Below, piece after piece: positions 9,134 to 19,000 of a stretch of 32,989 bases of DNA. The stretch is taken from the NCBI GenBank assembly GCA_023212695.1, contig JALCCG010000197.1, positions 6,878-39,866 on the forward strand, written 5' to 3'. The stretch comes from Sporisorium sorghi. Its lineage: Eukaryota; Basidiomycota; Ustilaginomycetes; Ustilaginales; Ustilaginaceae. The notes under the pieces were generated by a model. It was not told where the DNA came from, made no database searches, and saw only the letters and a program-made list of their open reading frames with translations. A program made the position numbers and the translations under genes. Positions within the stretch are counted from its first letter, which is position 1, and every line of letters starts with the position of its first letter.

Positions 9134-9622
9134 ATGACAAGCTCTACCCTCACACTAACCTCATCAACGCTCGCCTCAGCCGTCCTGCTCGCCTTGGTCC
9201 TCCTCAGCATCCCACCCTCACGATCTCTCTTCATCAACGTGCTCTGCCACATCTACGTCACCCTCGCCCACCCGCCCTTTTACTCCAGCCCCACCGACTT
9301 TCTCTTTTCAGGCAGCGAGTCGCCTCTCCCACACACCAATTCGATCTGGTCGCGCATCCAGGCCTCGACTATCTTGAAATGGCGCGCGCATGCTAGCAAG
9401 GAAACGGGGAGAGGGGAGAGAGAAAAGGTCAATGTCGAGACTCAGTCGAGCAATCATCTCGATGTGCCGGTGGACAGGGAGCATGTGATGCGCCTCGCGC
9501 GTGAGTGGCGCTGGCTCATGCGCGAGATGGTCGTTGTCTTGGTTCTGGTTGGCTTGGCGCCTGTTGCTTTGGGTGTCTACGCTTACGTGTATCTTGGCTC
9601 TCATCTTGGGTCGTCGAAGTAG
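9134..9622 (+). CDS. Small predicted membrane protein, function unknown
   Basis: Single exon, 162 residues, starting at the first ATG of the frame (AAAATGACA). I do not recognise the family. A hydrophobic segment spans about residues 10-27, followed by a second moderately hydrophobic stretch (about 32-46). A polar middle region (about 60-115, with RGEREK) ends in an Arg/Trp-rich stretch, REWRWLMRE. A strong final membrane span rich in Val and Leu covers about 131-153, and the tail SHLGSSK is short. The pattern suggests a two- or three-span protein of an internal membrane with a cytosolic or lumenal loop. It is transcribed away from rec1/rad1. A missed upstream exon cannot be excluded. Confidence 0.6.
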   Translation: MTSSTLTLTSSTLASAVLLALVLLSIPPSRSLFINVLCHIYVTLAHPPFYSSPTDFLFSGSESPLPHTNSIWSRIQASTILKWRAHASKETGRGEREKVNVETQSSNHLDVPVDREHVMRLAREWRWLMREMVVVLVLVGLAPVALGVYAYVYLGSHLGSSK

Positions 9623-9779
9623 AGAAAGCTGGTGCTGTACCGACAAACTCGAAGGCTCTGTCTTTGGCGCCGAGTCGAGAAGGTCGTATCTGTTTGTGAG
9701 GGACGATCCAGACTCACTGGTTTGGCTTCCTTCAACGTTTGAATGATGAATGCAATGTACTTCGAGCTCATCATGAACT

Positions 9780-9882
9780 GGCCGGTTGGCCCAATGGTAA
9801 GGCGTCTGACTACGAAGTCATCTTGTTTCACAAGAACGTTTGGTTAATCAGGAGATTCTGGGTTCGAGCCCCAGGCTGGTCA
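9780..9882 (+). tRNA. tRNA-Arg, anticodon ACG, with 31-nt intron
   Basis: The cloverleaf can be drawn completely. The acceptor stem is 9780-9786 with 9875-9881 (GGCCGGT/GCTGGTC, with G-U pairs) and the discriminator is A9882. The D arm starts at 9789 (GCCCAATGGTAAGGC). The anticodon stem is TCTGA 9805-9809 with TCAGG 9848-9852. The T arm is CTGGG TTCGAGC CCCAG (9858-9874). The loop CTACGA carries anticodon ACG at 9812-9814, which reads CGU and related Arg codons after A-to-I editing. The intron lies after base 37 (9816-9846), the standard nuclear position, and contains CGT (9837-9839) able to pair with the anticodon. The body matches the tRNA-Arg(ACG) type known from yeast. Confidence 0.93.
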
Positions 9883-9885
9883 TTT

Positions 9886-9910
9886 GTTTTTCTGCTTTTT
9901 TTTTTTTTTT
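9886..9910 (+). terminator. RNA polymerase III terminator of the tRNA gene
   Basis: A run of T begins a few bases after the tRNA (9886-9891), followed by 15 T at 9896-9910. Runs of four or more T stop RNA polymerase III; the second run would act as back-up. Confidence 0.7.
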
Positions 9911-10110
9911 GTTGGAAGACAAACTGCTGTGTGATGAGCACTTCAAGCTGACACTGAGGCCCAGACATGCAAGCCTCAACGTGGGCACAACTCGGCGCAT
10001 TGGAGAGAAAGAGAGGCGAAGCGATTTGAAGCGATCCCTTTTCTAGTTCGCTAAACCGTCGAGGAATAGCGAATGCAGTGGAAGCGAAAGATGCAAGATC
10101 TCGCTCGCAA

Positions 10111-10113
<3 letters not shown>

Positions 10114-10155
<42 letters not shown>
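10114..10155. repeat. Poly(T) tract, 42 nt
   Basis: Forty-two consecutive T followed by a GCGCGCGC stretch. It is the longest homopolymer in the window and lies between the tRNA and the F-box-like gene. Confidence 0.85.
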
Positions 10156-10156
<1 letters not shown>

Positions 10157-11091
10157 TCGCGCGCGCGAGGATGAGTGATTGAGTGACAGAAGGTGATACC
10201 GATCTTCGGGTAGCCGCCCTCGTTCTCAAATTTGAAAATGTCTCACTGTAGCAGTGACATGAAAACAGTTTCGAGCGTCAGTCACCGTTCGAGCAAGCGC
10301 CATCGCAAGCTGCATCTTGCACCAAAAATCCGCGATTTCGGCGGAAATTGCTCATTGGCCTGAGCGCGCTTTTGCTCAAATGCGTTTTTTGCCCCTACAG
10401 TACAGTAGCTGTGGAGCATGCGCGCTTTCAGGCACAGATGCTTGAGACTGTACGCACAACCCACACCCACGCCTTGTTCCGTTGGCTTGGGTTTGCATCG
10501 TCCCTCCGTAACTTACCTCGCAAACAGCGCAATGCGTCGTCGCTTGCTTGTCCGTTCAACCCCACCACAAACGTCAACGCCCGCACGTCTTTGCTTGATT
10601 CAGCCCTGCAACGCGGTTGCGAGCTTTGGCCTCATCTGCTGCAGACCGACTAGCGCTTGCATATAGTTACCTTGTCCGTCGGAAGTGTCTTTGAGAGGCT
10701 GCACAGCGTGCATCTCTGCATCCGACTCAGCCCGGCTTGTTCGTCATTGTTTGTCCGTACACCGAGACGCAGTGGCACAGCTGCAGACCGCGTGATCCTG
10801 CCCTTTCGATCCTACGACCACAACTCGAGCGCCCCATCTCTCGCAACGTCTTCAAGTGGGCCGCCAAATACGAGCCTGTCGTCACTGCCGTCAACAGCAT
10901 CCCTTTCGATCGCCGGCGCCACCTCCCACAGCCTCTCCGCTGGGACCTTGCAAAGATGCAAAGATAACCTGTCTTCATCGACACTTCACATCTTACCACA
11001 CTCCGCAGGACCCCTTAACGACCCGCACCACGCCTCACCCTTGCCACGACGACCTTTGCACCACTCTGCACCCTGCTTTGTATCATCTTCA

Positions 11092-12618
11092 ATGGTGGCA
11101 GCTCTACCGGTCGAGATCGTCGACCTGATCCTGCTGCTCTCCCTTGTGCCCTCCTCCGCCTCCCATCCACCGATCGACCCTTGCCAAGCAGCCGTGCTCA
11201 GCGTGCTCTCCACTCGCCACCGTGCACGCTTCCAACCGGACCTCTATCGGTACGTTACACTCCTCACCGCGCGGAGTGTGCGCTTGTTCGCGCGGACGCT
11301 CGCCTCGCGCTCGGATTTCGCTCCCCTCGTGCACGCGCTCGCCGTCCTCCCCGCGGACGACGCCGAGCCCAGCGGTACCAGCGACAGCACGGCGGCAGAT
11401 GCGATCCTATCCCGGTGCACCGGAGCAACGCACCTGCTGCTGGCGTGCGACCGCTTCCGTGCGCTCTCCCGCGGGCTATACTCTCTACTTCGCCCCGCCG
11501 AGCTGACGCTGGTCAACGTGACGCGCGTCGAGGACTTTTTGGGCGTTGTGACCCGCCATCGCGATCTCACCGCTGCGACGCTGCAGGCTGACCCGCGGAT
11601 AAGGGCGCTTCTCGGCACCGCCTCCACCGCCTCGACCGACCCGTCGTCAGCGGTACTGCCGTCGCACGCGGCGGAGCACTCACTGACACACCTGCACCTG
11701 GCGCACTTTGACGCACGGCTGCTGCATCGGCTGGTGACGCTGTCGTCGCTGACGCACGTTGTGCTCACGCACCCGCATGTGCCGGAGCGCGGGGCGGGGG
11801 TGCCTGGGCTCGCGGTCGTGCCGCGCTCGCACCTGCTGCTTTTGCTGGGCTCGGGGCACGTGTCGCGTGTGGTGGTGCGCGCCGGATTGGGGACGTGTGT
11901 GCGGATCATGGAGGAGATCGCGCCTGTCGAAGATGGCAAGCTTGTCTTTCGGCCCGTGCAGCGGGAGGTGCGGCACAGGGAGGTGAGCGCGCGAGTGGGG
12001 GAGCTGTACGACGCGCTGCAGGGGAGCGAGGTGGATCTGCTCGCCGAGTTCTACGCCCGGCTGCGGCGCCCCGGCGCGTCAAGGTCGTCGGCGGACGCAG
12101 AGGACGCAGATACCAGCCGCGGCTCGTCCGCGCGCACGCCGAGCCAGGGGCGGTCTTCCGACAGCTCCGGTGCGAGTGGCAGCACGAGCGAGCCCGACGA
12201 CGACGAACCCACACACCGACGGCAGCAGCTGCGGGAGGACGAGGCAGCCTCCACTGAGTCCGATCAAGACTCCTCAGAAGACGAAGCGGATCCGCTTCCT
12301 GTGCGGAACACCACAGCACCGCCCCTGCACATCCCCATCGAAGAACTGCTCCGCTCTGAACGCTTCCGTCCCGCAGGCCTCCCGCCGTCTTCGCAAACAA
12401 GCAGCGCCAACACCAGCAGCAGCGCCTCCCAACGCCGACAGCGACGCCGCGCCGATCGCACCTCGCCCTACGCGCTGCGCAGAACGGATCTCCGTGGCGC
12501 CACGCAGACCAATATCGACCTGTGCACCGCACTCCAAGACGCGTTGGAGGCGGGGGGTGGGGATGGGGAAGGGGAGCGGGAAAGGGAAAGGGCGCAGGGA
12601 GAGATCCACTTTTGGTAG
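11092..12618 (+). CDS. Probable F-box-like protein
   Basis: Single exon, 508 residues, start at the first ATG of the frame (CTTCAATGG). The first residues, LPVEIVDLILLL (5-16), resemble the opening helix of an F-box, which binds Skp1 in SCF ubiquitin ligases. The following segment ends in RARFQPDLYRYVTLLT, where fungal F-box proteins often have a similar 'LYR' pattern. The middle (about 195-230, LTHLHLAHF and LTHVVLTHP) has short Leu-rich strands suggestive of degenerate leucine-rich repeats. From about 320 on the protein is low-complexity and acidic (runs of Ser, Asp and Glu, e.g. EPDDDEPT), with an Arg-rich patch (RRQRRRADR) near the end. The F-box call rests on the first 40 residues and is tentative; the target is unknown. 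Confidence 0.6.
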   Translation: MVAALPVEIVDLILLLSLVPSSASHPPIDPCQAAVLSVLSTRHRARFQPDLYRYVTLLTARSVRLFARTLASRSDFAPLVHALAVLPADDAEPSGTSDSTAADAILSRCTGATHLLLACDRFRALSRGLYSLLRPAELTLVNVTRVEDFLGVVTRHRDLTAATLQADPRIRALLGTASTASTDPSSAVLPSHAAEHSLTHLHLAHFDARLLHRLVTLSSLTHVVLTHPHVPERGAGVPGLAVVPRSHLLLLLGSGHVSRVVVRAGLGTCVRIMEEIAPVEDGKLVFRPVQREVRHREVSARVGELYDALQGSEVDLLAEFYARLRRPGASRSSADAEDADTSRGSSARTPSQGRSSDSSGASGSTSEPDDDEPTHRRQQLREDEAASTESDQDSSEDEADPLPVRNTTAPPLHIPIEELLRSERFRPAGLPPSSQTSSANTSSSASQRRQRRRADRTSPYALRRTDLRGATQTNIDLCTALQDALEAGGGDGEGERERERAQGEIHFW

Positions 12619-13000
12619 AGAGGAACAAGTTCGCGAGTCACAGTCCAAGTCACCGGTTTATGCATATGCTTTCTCGTTAATCCTATCGTCTTTTGCTGGT
12701 TTGTTCGAACATTCTAGGCGGTCTTGCGTCGTGCGTGCCTGGCGCGGGTATCTGTGAGCGGAGGTGGTTTGATTTGGGTCGGTGTCAGAGAGCTGGCTGA
12801 CGTGCTTGCCGAGGGGCGGGTGTGTGTGTGCTCAGTGCGCTTCGACGTCGTCTCACCCTCACACTTGCGCTTCACACACAAACAGCAGCACGGATCTCCA
12901 AACGCAAAGGCATCGATCCAAATTCATTCCTGACAGACATGTCGACAAGACTACAACTGCTGTGCGACAAGATCAAGAACCTTCCTCCTCTGCTACCCAT
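12619..13000. other. Convergent 3' flanks
   Basis: Between the stop codons of the F-box-like gene (+) and utp10 (-). No gene is supported; probably both 3' untranslated regions. A short plus-strand frame from an ATG near 12949 runs into the utp10 coding region in antisense and has no recognisable features. Confidence 0.6.
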
Positions 13001-16000
13001 CTACGTCAGGTACGACTCCAAACTCTCCCCCAACGCCGCCTCGATCTCGCTCCTAAACTCATTCGCATACCCTACAATCGCCTCGTCGTCATCCTCCAAC
13101 AGTTCCGACAGCTGCGCGATCGTCTCCGGCACCAACGCCAACAGGTGATCCTTCTGTGCCGACCACATCGCGGTCAGCAGCTGCGTCGCTACGGACCTTA
13201 CCACTCTGGTATTCGTCGCGCGCGTTGCCGAAGCGCGCTGCAGGAGCGCCGAGTTGAACAGCTTGAGCGTCGTTTCGTCGTTGACGTTCTTCAGCAGCCC
13301 CACCACGACAGGTGTTACTGCGGCGACGAATTCGCCGGCCTCGACGAAGCGGGATTTGGCGTTGAGCAGGTTCATCTGGTCCAGGATGGGCGTGATGATC
13401 TTGGCGACGCGCGTTGGGTTCCAGAACACGCCCTCGTCGTGCCTAGCCGATAGCTGGATCGAACGCACCACGTGGTCCCACAGCTCGCGCTGCATGCCCT
13501 GCTGCTGCTGCGCGGCACCGCGCTTGCTAAACGCGGAAAGCAGCTCGATCACCTGGTCCAGCAGCACGGCGTAGTACGACGATACCAGGCTGCGCAGCGT
13601 CTCGCTCAGCGCGTTGAACGTCTTGAACAGCACGATCTGTCGCGCCACCACACCGTCCGACTCCGAATCCGCTCCATCGTCATCGTCATCGACGAGATCC
13701 AGCACCGCCCAGTCGAACATCCTCATAAACAGCGGGCGGAACGACGCCTCGTTGAGCTTGAGCACCATGCGCATGAACGGCAGCGTGACAAGGCTCGATT
13801 CGATGCGGCTGATCGCGGCTTGCTCCAGGCCAAGCTTAGTCTGCGAGTCAAAGCTGGTGCGACGCAGATCGAACGCGCGCAGCAGGAAACGGTACACGAG
13901 CTTGTACGTGGCGCTGATGGCTTCGCGGTCGCTCTGGCGCAGCGCACGGCCGAGGAACTCAGAGATGCCCGTCAGGCGCTCGGCTTTCGTATAAGCAGCA
14001 GAAGCAAGCTCTTCGTCCCACACCTTGAACGTGGCTTCGAACAGCTCCTTGGCCGGCGTCTTGCGGATGAGCGCCGAGAGGAGCAGGTTGAGCGATCGCT
14101 CGCTCGCAGTCGACGATCCACTGGCGCTCGACATGGCCTGCTTGAGTTCGGGAGAGATCGACATGCGGATGATCTGCGGTACGTACGACGTCATGAACGT
14201 CGACACGGAGCCAAAGAGTCCCGTGAGTGTGTCCAGGGCGCCGGTTCGGAGCGCAGAGACGTTCGAGTTGACGCCGTTCGCCGCAGCGACGGCCTTTTCG
14301 GTCTCATCCTCGTCGTCAGAAGAATCAGCAGCGAGCGAAGCAGACCTCGCGACAATCGACAAGCAGAACGGCACCAGCGAAGCAATGTGCGGAATCAGAC
14401 GCGGTCCCAGTTTGGTCGTGAGACGGCGCGTGATCGAGAACACGCTGATGCGCGCCGCTGTAGGCACGGCACGCGCTCCTCCATCCTCAGCCTCGACGCC
14501 GGCCTTGCCCAGCGTGACGAGAACGGGAAGAGTCAAAGCCAGAGCTGCGTGCTCAGCAGGCTGCGCGGACGACGACACGGTCTTGAGGGCGTCCAGAGCG
14601 GCTTGACGCAGCGGTTCGGCGTCGCTGCCGCCCTGAGACGAGGCGAGCGAAGCCTGAATGACGTCGATGGCAGCCTTGACGATCGTAGGCGTGTAAGCAG
14701 CCACAGTCGCGCGATCGGCAGAGGTTGCGCCCATAGCAGCAACACGGCTGGCGAACAGAGAGAACCCGCTCGTCCTGCGGGCAACATCGCCGTCCTCAAC
14801 CAGACTCGACACGACAGCCAGGACATTGTCGACGGGCGCAAACGGCATCGCACTGTCCAACACCTCGAGGGCTAGACCCGCCACAGCTGGCTGAATTGAT
14901 CGTGTCCTCGCCACAGTCTCGAGAGCCAGTCGGATGAACGTCTCGAGTTCCGGGCCGACCTGGCTCGGCGGGATGCCGTCCGTCTGCTCTGCGAACGCCT
15001 TCGAGTTGAGCACCTGGCGGATGAACATGATGAGCGCTTGGATCTGACGCAGCGGCTCGGATTCGTGATCGACGTGCTCCTTGTCCAGACGACCGGCACG
15101 GTCCAGGAACACGAGCTCGCTGAGTGAGTCGGTCTCGTCGCGGTGCGTCCAGATCCGCAACACCTCCTCCCAAACCTGGTGAAGCACGCGCACCTGCACC
15201 ATGGCAGGGTGCGGCGACACAACCGCAAGCGGAAGCTGCAGCGTCTGCTCGACATCGCTTCGAGGCTGCTTAACAATCTTGTGCGCCGATCGATCAACAA
15301 GCAGCATAGCCACAGCAGCGGCGAAGTCGTCCGCACCCAAGATATCCACGAGCAAGCGGAAGAACATCTGCCTTCGATGACGCGGCACGTGCGCAGCAGC
15401 ATCGGTGAAGATGCGCACAAACGCCCTGGCCTCGCACAGCAGCGCAAACTTGCTCTGCTGCGCAGCCTCGCCCGCCTTGAACGAGCTTACCAGCGCGGGC
15501 ACGATGCTCTGCAGCACCTTTTCCACCACGGAGAAGCTGAACGCGTCGTCGCGCTGCAGCACCGTTGAGCCGACAAACGTGAAAATGGGCATCACGTTGT
15601 GCAGCACCGCCTCGGGCGCGATGCTGGCGATCTTGGAGAGGAGCAGCAGAGCGTGCTGGAAAGTCTGCGGGTTGTTGGACGACTTGATCACGCTGACGAT
15701 GGTGTCGGCGCGTAGGGCCTGGGTGATTTCGGCTGGGATGGCAGCAGCCGACTTGGGCAGAACACCGACAAGCTTCTCGATGCACGACATGGCAAGCTGC
15801 ATCATCTGCTCGGCATTGGTCGCGAGCTGAGCCGAGTGCAAGTCGACAGCAACGCGGAGCACCTCAAAGAGCTCGTAGAGCAGAGCACCGGAGCACACGA
15901 GCTTGCTGCCCACCGCCGATTCGAGCACAGCAACCAGCACGGCGCAAGTGCGCTTCATGGTCTCGTCGGAGCCGAGCGACGTGCGTGCGCGCTTCGCCTC

Positions 16001-19000
16001 AGGACCGCTGAGCGCTTTCGAGGTGATGGTCTCGCGCAGCTCGGACAGGACGTTGATCAGGATGGCCGAGTCGACCTGGAGCTCGCGCAGCGCCGAGGCG
16101 ACTTCGGGAGAGGCGGGCAGCGACGGGTCGGCGACGATGGTGGCGAGGTGTTGGTAGATCTCCTTTCGGAATTGGGGCGATAGGGCGTTGAAGAGACCCG
16201 CCTTGTCCAGTGCGCGGACGGCCGCTTTCTGCACCTGTCGCTTGCCCTCCTTGCCCTCCACCGCTCGCAGGAAGAGGGACCACACACCGCTCGAAGCCTC
16301 CTCGATGACGGAGCGACAGCTCTGGTCGTACGATGCAAACAGCAGCTCGAGGAACAGCTCGCGCTCGTCGCTGCTGCGGAGACCCTTCGTAGCCGAGGCC
16401 ACACTGCCCTCAACCACGTCGCGGATGAGCGGCAGCAGCAATTCGAGCTTGGCGGCGTTGCTGACCGCGCCGAGCGACTGCAACAGCACAAGGCGAGTCG
16501 GGACAGAGTCGATGCAGAGGATGTGCGAGACGATGAAGCAGACCAACCCGTGCTTCTGTCCGACCTCCTTGCGACCGTCCTGGCGTCCGATCTGGAGAAG
16601 CTCGGCGTGCAGCTGAGGGAGGAGCGTGGCATCGTTGCGGAAGGCAGACTTGCGCTCGACCATCTGCTCGAGGTAGTGAGCGAGCGAAACGAGGTCGATG
16701 TACTGCATGGGATCCGAAGCTGCAGCGCCGTGGAAGGACTCGAAGCCGAAAATGTCGAGCTCCTTGGCTTTCTTCTTAGATCCTTTGGCGAGGTCGCCGG
16801 CATGCTTGCAGATGACGAGGATGCGTTCGAGGCACGACGTGGCAGCTAGGCGGATGGCAGCCTCTGCATCGGCCAAAGCGGCGAGCAGAAGCGGAACGAC
16901 GACCTGGAAGTCCTTGGGCTCGTGCTGATCCATAGCCTGAGTCTGCGCTTGCAGGTAAGCGTCAGCGTGACGAAGAGCAGCAAGACGCACGGCGACGCTG
17001 TACGAACCCACGGTGTTGGTCCAAATGGATGCGAGGAAGGGCAGACTCGAGTCGCCAATCCTGAAGAGCAGCACCTGCAACAGCAGCTTGGACAGCGAAG
17101 CCGGCAGCGGAGCCGTGTTGACGATCGAGTAGAGGCTTGCGAGCAGCGTCTTTGCATGTTGCACCTCTGCCGGCACCTGCGAGGTCAAGAAGGTGTCAAA
17201 GGCAGGCACGTCGACACGACGAACGAGCTGGAGGAGGAGGTAGTTGATCAAGAGAGCCGCACTTTGTTCGGTGGCAGCCTGCTTGAAGAGCGTGTCAAGG
17301 TGCTTGACGTGTTGCGAAGCTTCGAGTGTGTCTTTGAGGAACTGAGCCGACAGCTGCTTGCTGTTCCCGGCTGTGAGGGCACCGCTCGCGGACAGCGAGG
17401 GCAGCACGACGCTTCGCAGAGAGATGTCAGCGAGAGCGACAAGATCGTCGCCGGCGAGCTTGTCGGAGAGATGAATCAAGGACAACAGAGCAAGATCGCG
17501 CGAGGCAGCACCGCCATCTGCGCTGTTGCTGGGCGACGACTGTGCGGCCGAAGTCAAGAAGTTGGTCCAAGCCTTGCGGTCTTCTGCTGAGATCGAGGCA
17601 AGGTAGGTGGCCACTGCCTGTGCGATGGCATCATTCGTTTGGGCAGAGCCCTCAGCGTTCGCGGCAGACGATGCGATCGAGCTCAGCAGATCGTTGGAGT
17701 TGCTGGTCTGAGACAGAAGCTTGACGGCCGAGGTTGCAATGGCAAGGCGAGATGGGCTGTGCAGCAAGTACGGCCAGACGGCTCGTTGAGCGACGTGGTC
17801 TTTTGCCTCGGGATGCTCCTTCAGGTACGAGGTGAGAAGGAACGAGAGATGCTGATCGAAGCGGTCGACGGGGATCTGATCCTCCTCGAGAGCCTCTGCA
17901 ACCATGGTTAGCAGAGTGCGCTCGTCGAAGGCCTCAAGCAAGGTAGCGGGCTGCGAGTAGAGAATCTGCAGGACTTCGACGGACGAGTCTTGGATGCGGG
18001 CGTGGAGCGCCTCGCGGACCATGGAATCCTGAGGCGAAGCACGTCCCTGGCTGACGTCCTTGTAGAGCTGCTTGAGGGCGAGGGAACGCTGCGAGGCTTC
18101 AGCAGAGTGGATCGAGAGCCAGAGAATGTCGGACTGACCCTGTCCATCGATGCTGCCGCTGGAAGCCTGTTCGACGGAAGTGCCGGACTCGATAGCGAGC
18201 ACAGCCTGCACAGTCTGCCAGATGGCGGCAATTTGAGCCTCGGACTGGTCCTTCTTGGTGCAGTTTCGAAGAGCGGTGTCAAACACGTGCGGCTTGCGGC
18301 TTCGCACGGTGTGCAAGACACGCAAGCGGTTCTTGTTGGCTTCGTGGACCGTGTCGTTAGCAAAGTGAGCTTCGAAAGCGGTCTCGGGGGCCTGCGACGA
18401 GCCAGCTTGAGCACCAAGACGAAGGCGCAAGAGCAGTTCGCTGGCCCGGATGCAAAGCTCGTCGTGCACGGCCTGACCTCGCAGGAGAGTGCTGAGGAGG
18501 TCAGCTGAAGCTTCATGCGAAAGGCGAGCCGTGAGAGCTGCAATGAAATGAGCGAAAAAGGCGCGACCGTCGTACGACTTGGCGAGGGAAGCGATCAAGC
18601 CGCCGGTTTCGGCCGACGAGCTCAGCAGAGCTGCCAAGCTGTCGGGGATGAGTCGATCGGCGGAGTTGGACTGCTTTGTGAGTGGATCTGAAGTGGCACT
18701 CGAGCTGGCGCACAGTGCAAAGGCGCAGGCGATGAGAGCGCGGTGAACGGCGGCGCTGACATTGGCGGCGGACAGAAGCTTTGCCAAGCTGGTCAAAATG
18801 CCCTGGATAGCCTCCTTGCTGAGCGAAAACGACTGTGCGATGGTGCAGAGCAGCATCAAGCCTCCCATCTGCGCATCCTGGCCCAGCGAAGCGGTTCCTG
18901 CCACGCGGACTGCCGATGGAAGCAGGACAGTGAGGATAGCCTGTGCATCTGCTGCGCGCGTCTTGGCCGACTTTTTCGAGTTGCTGGTGGACTTGGAGAG

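Larger units (their letters stand above)
9883..11091. other. Long intergenic region upstream of the F-box-like gene
   Basis: About 1.2 kb without a supported gene. It contains the tRNA terminator and 42 T at 10114-10155. The frame of the downstream gene stays open back to 10657 but has no ATG before 11092, and its sequence there is Ser/Pro/His-rich like an untranslated leader. Nothing else was recognised. Confidence 0.6.

Noticed and set aside
10657..11091. N-terminal extension of the F-box-like protein by 145 residues
   Set aside because: The open frame begins at a TTG and has no ATG before 11092; the sequence is Ser/Pro/His-rich like a leader.
11906..12628. 240-codon minus-strand frame antisense to the F-box-like gene
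   Set aside because: Arg/Pro/Cys-rich with no recognisable feature and overlaps the coding region almost entirely.
13472..14875. 467-codon plus-strand frame inside utp10
   Set aside because: Arg/His/Gln-rich composition typical of an antisense shadow; the utp10 frame on the other strand is conserved.
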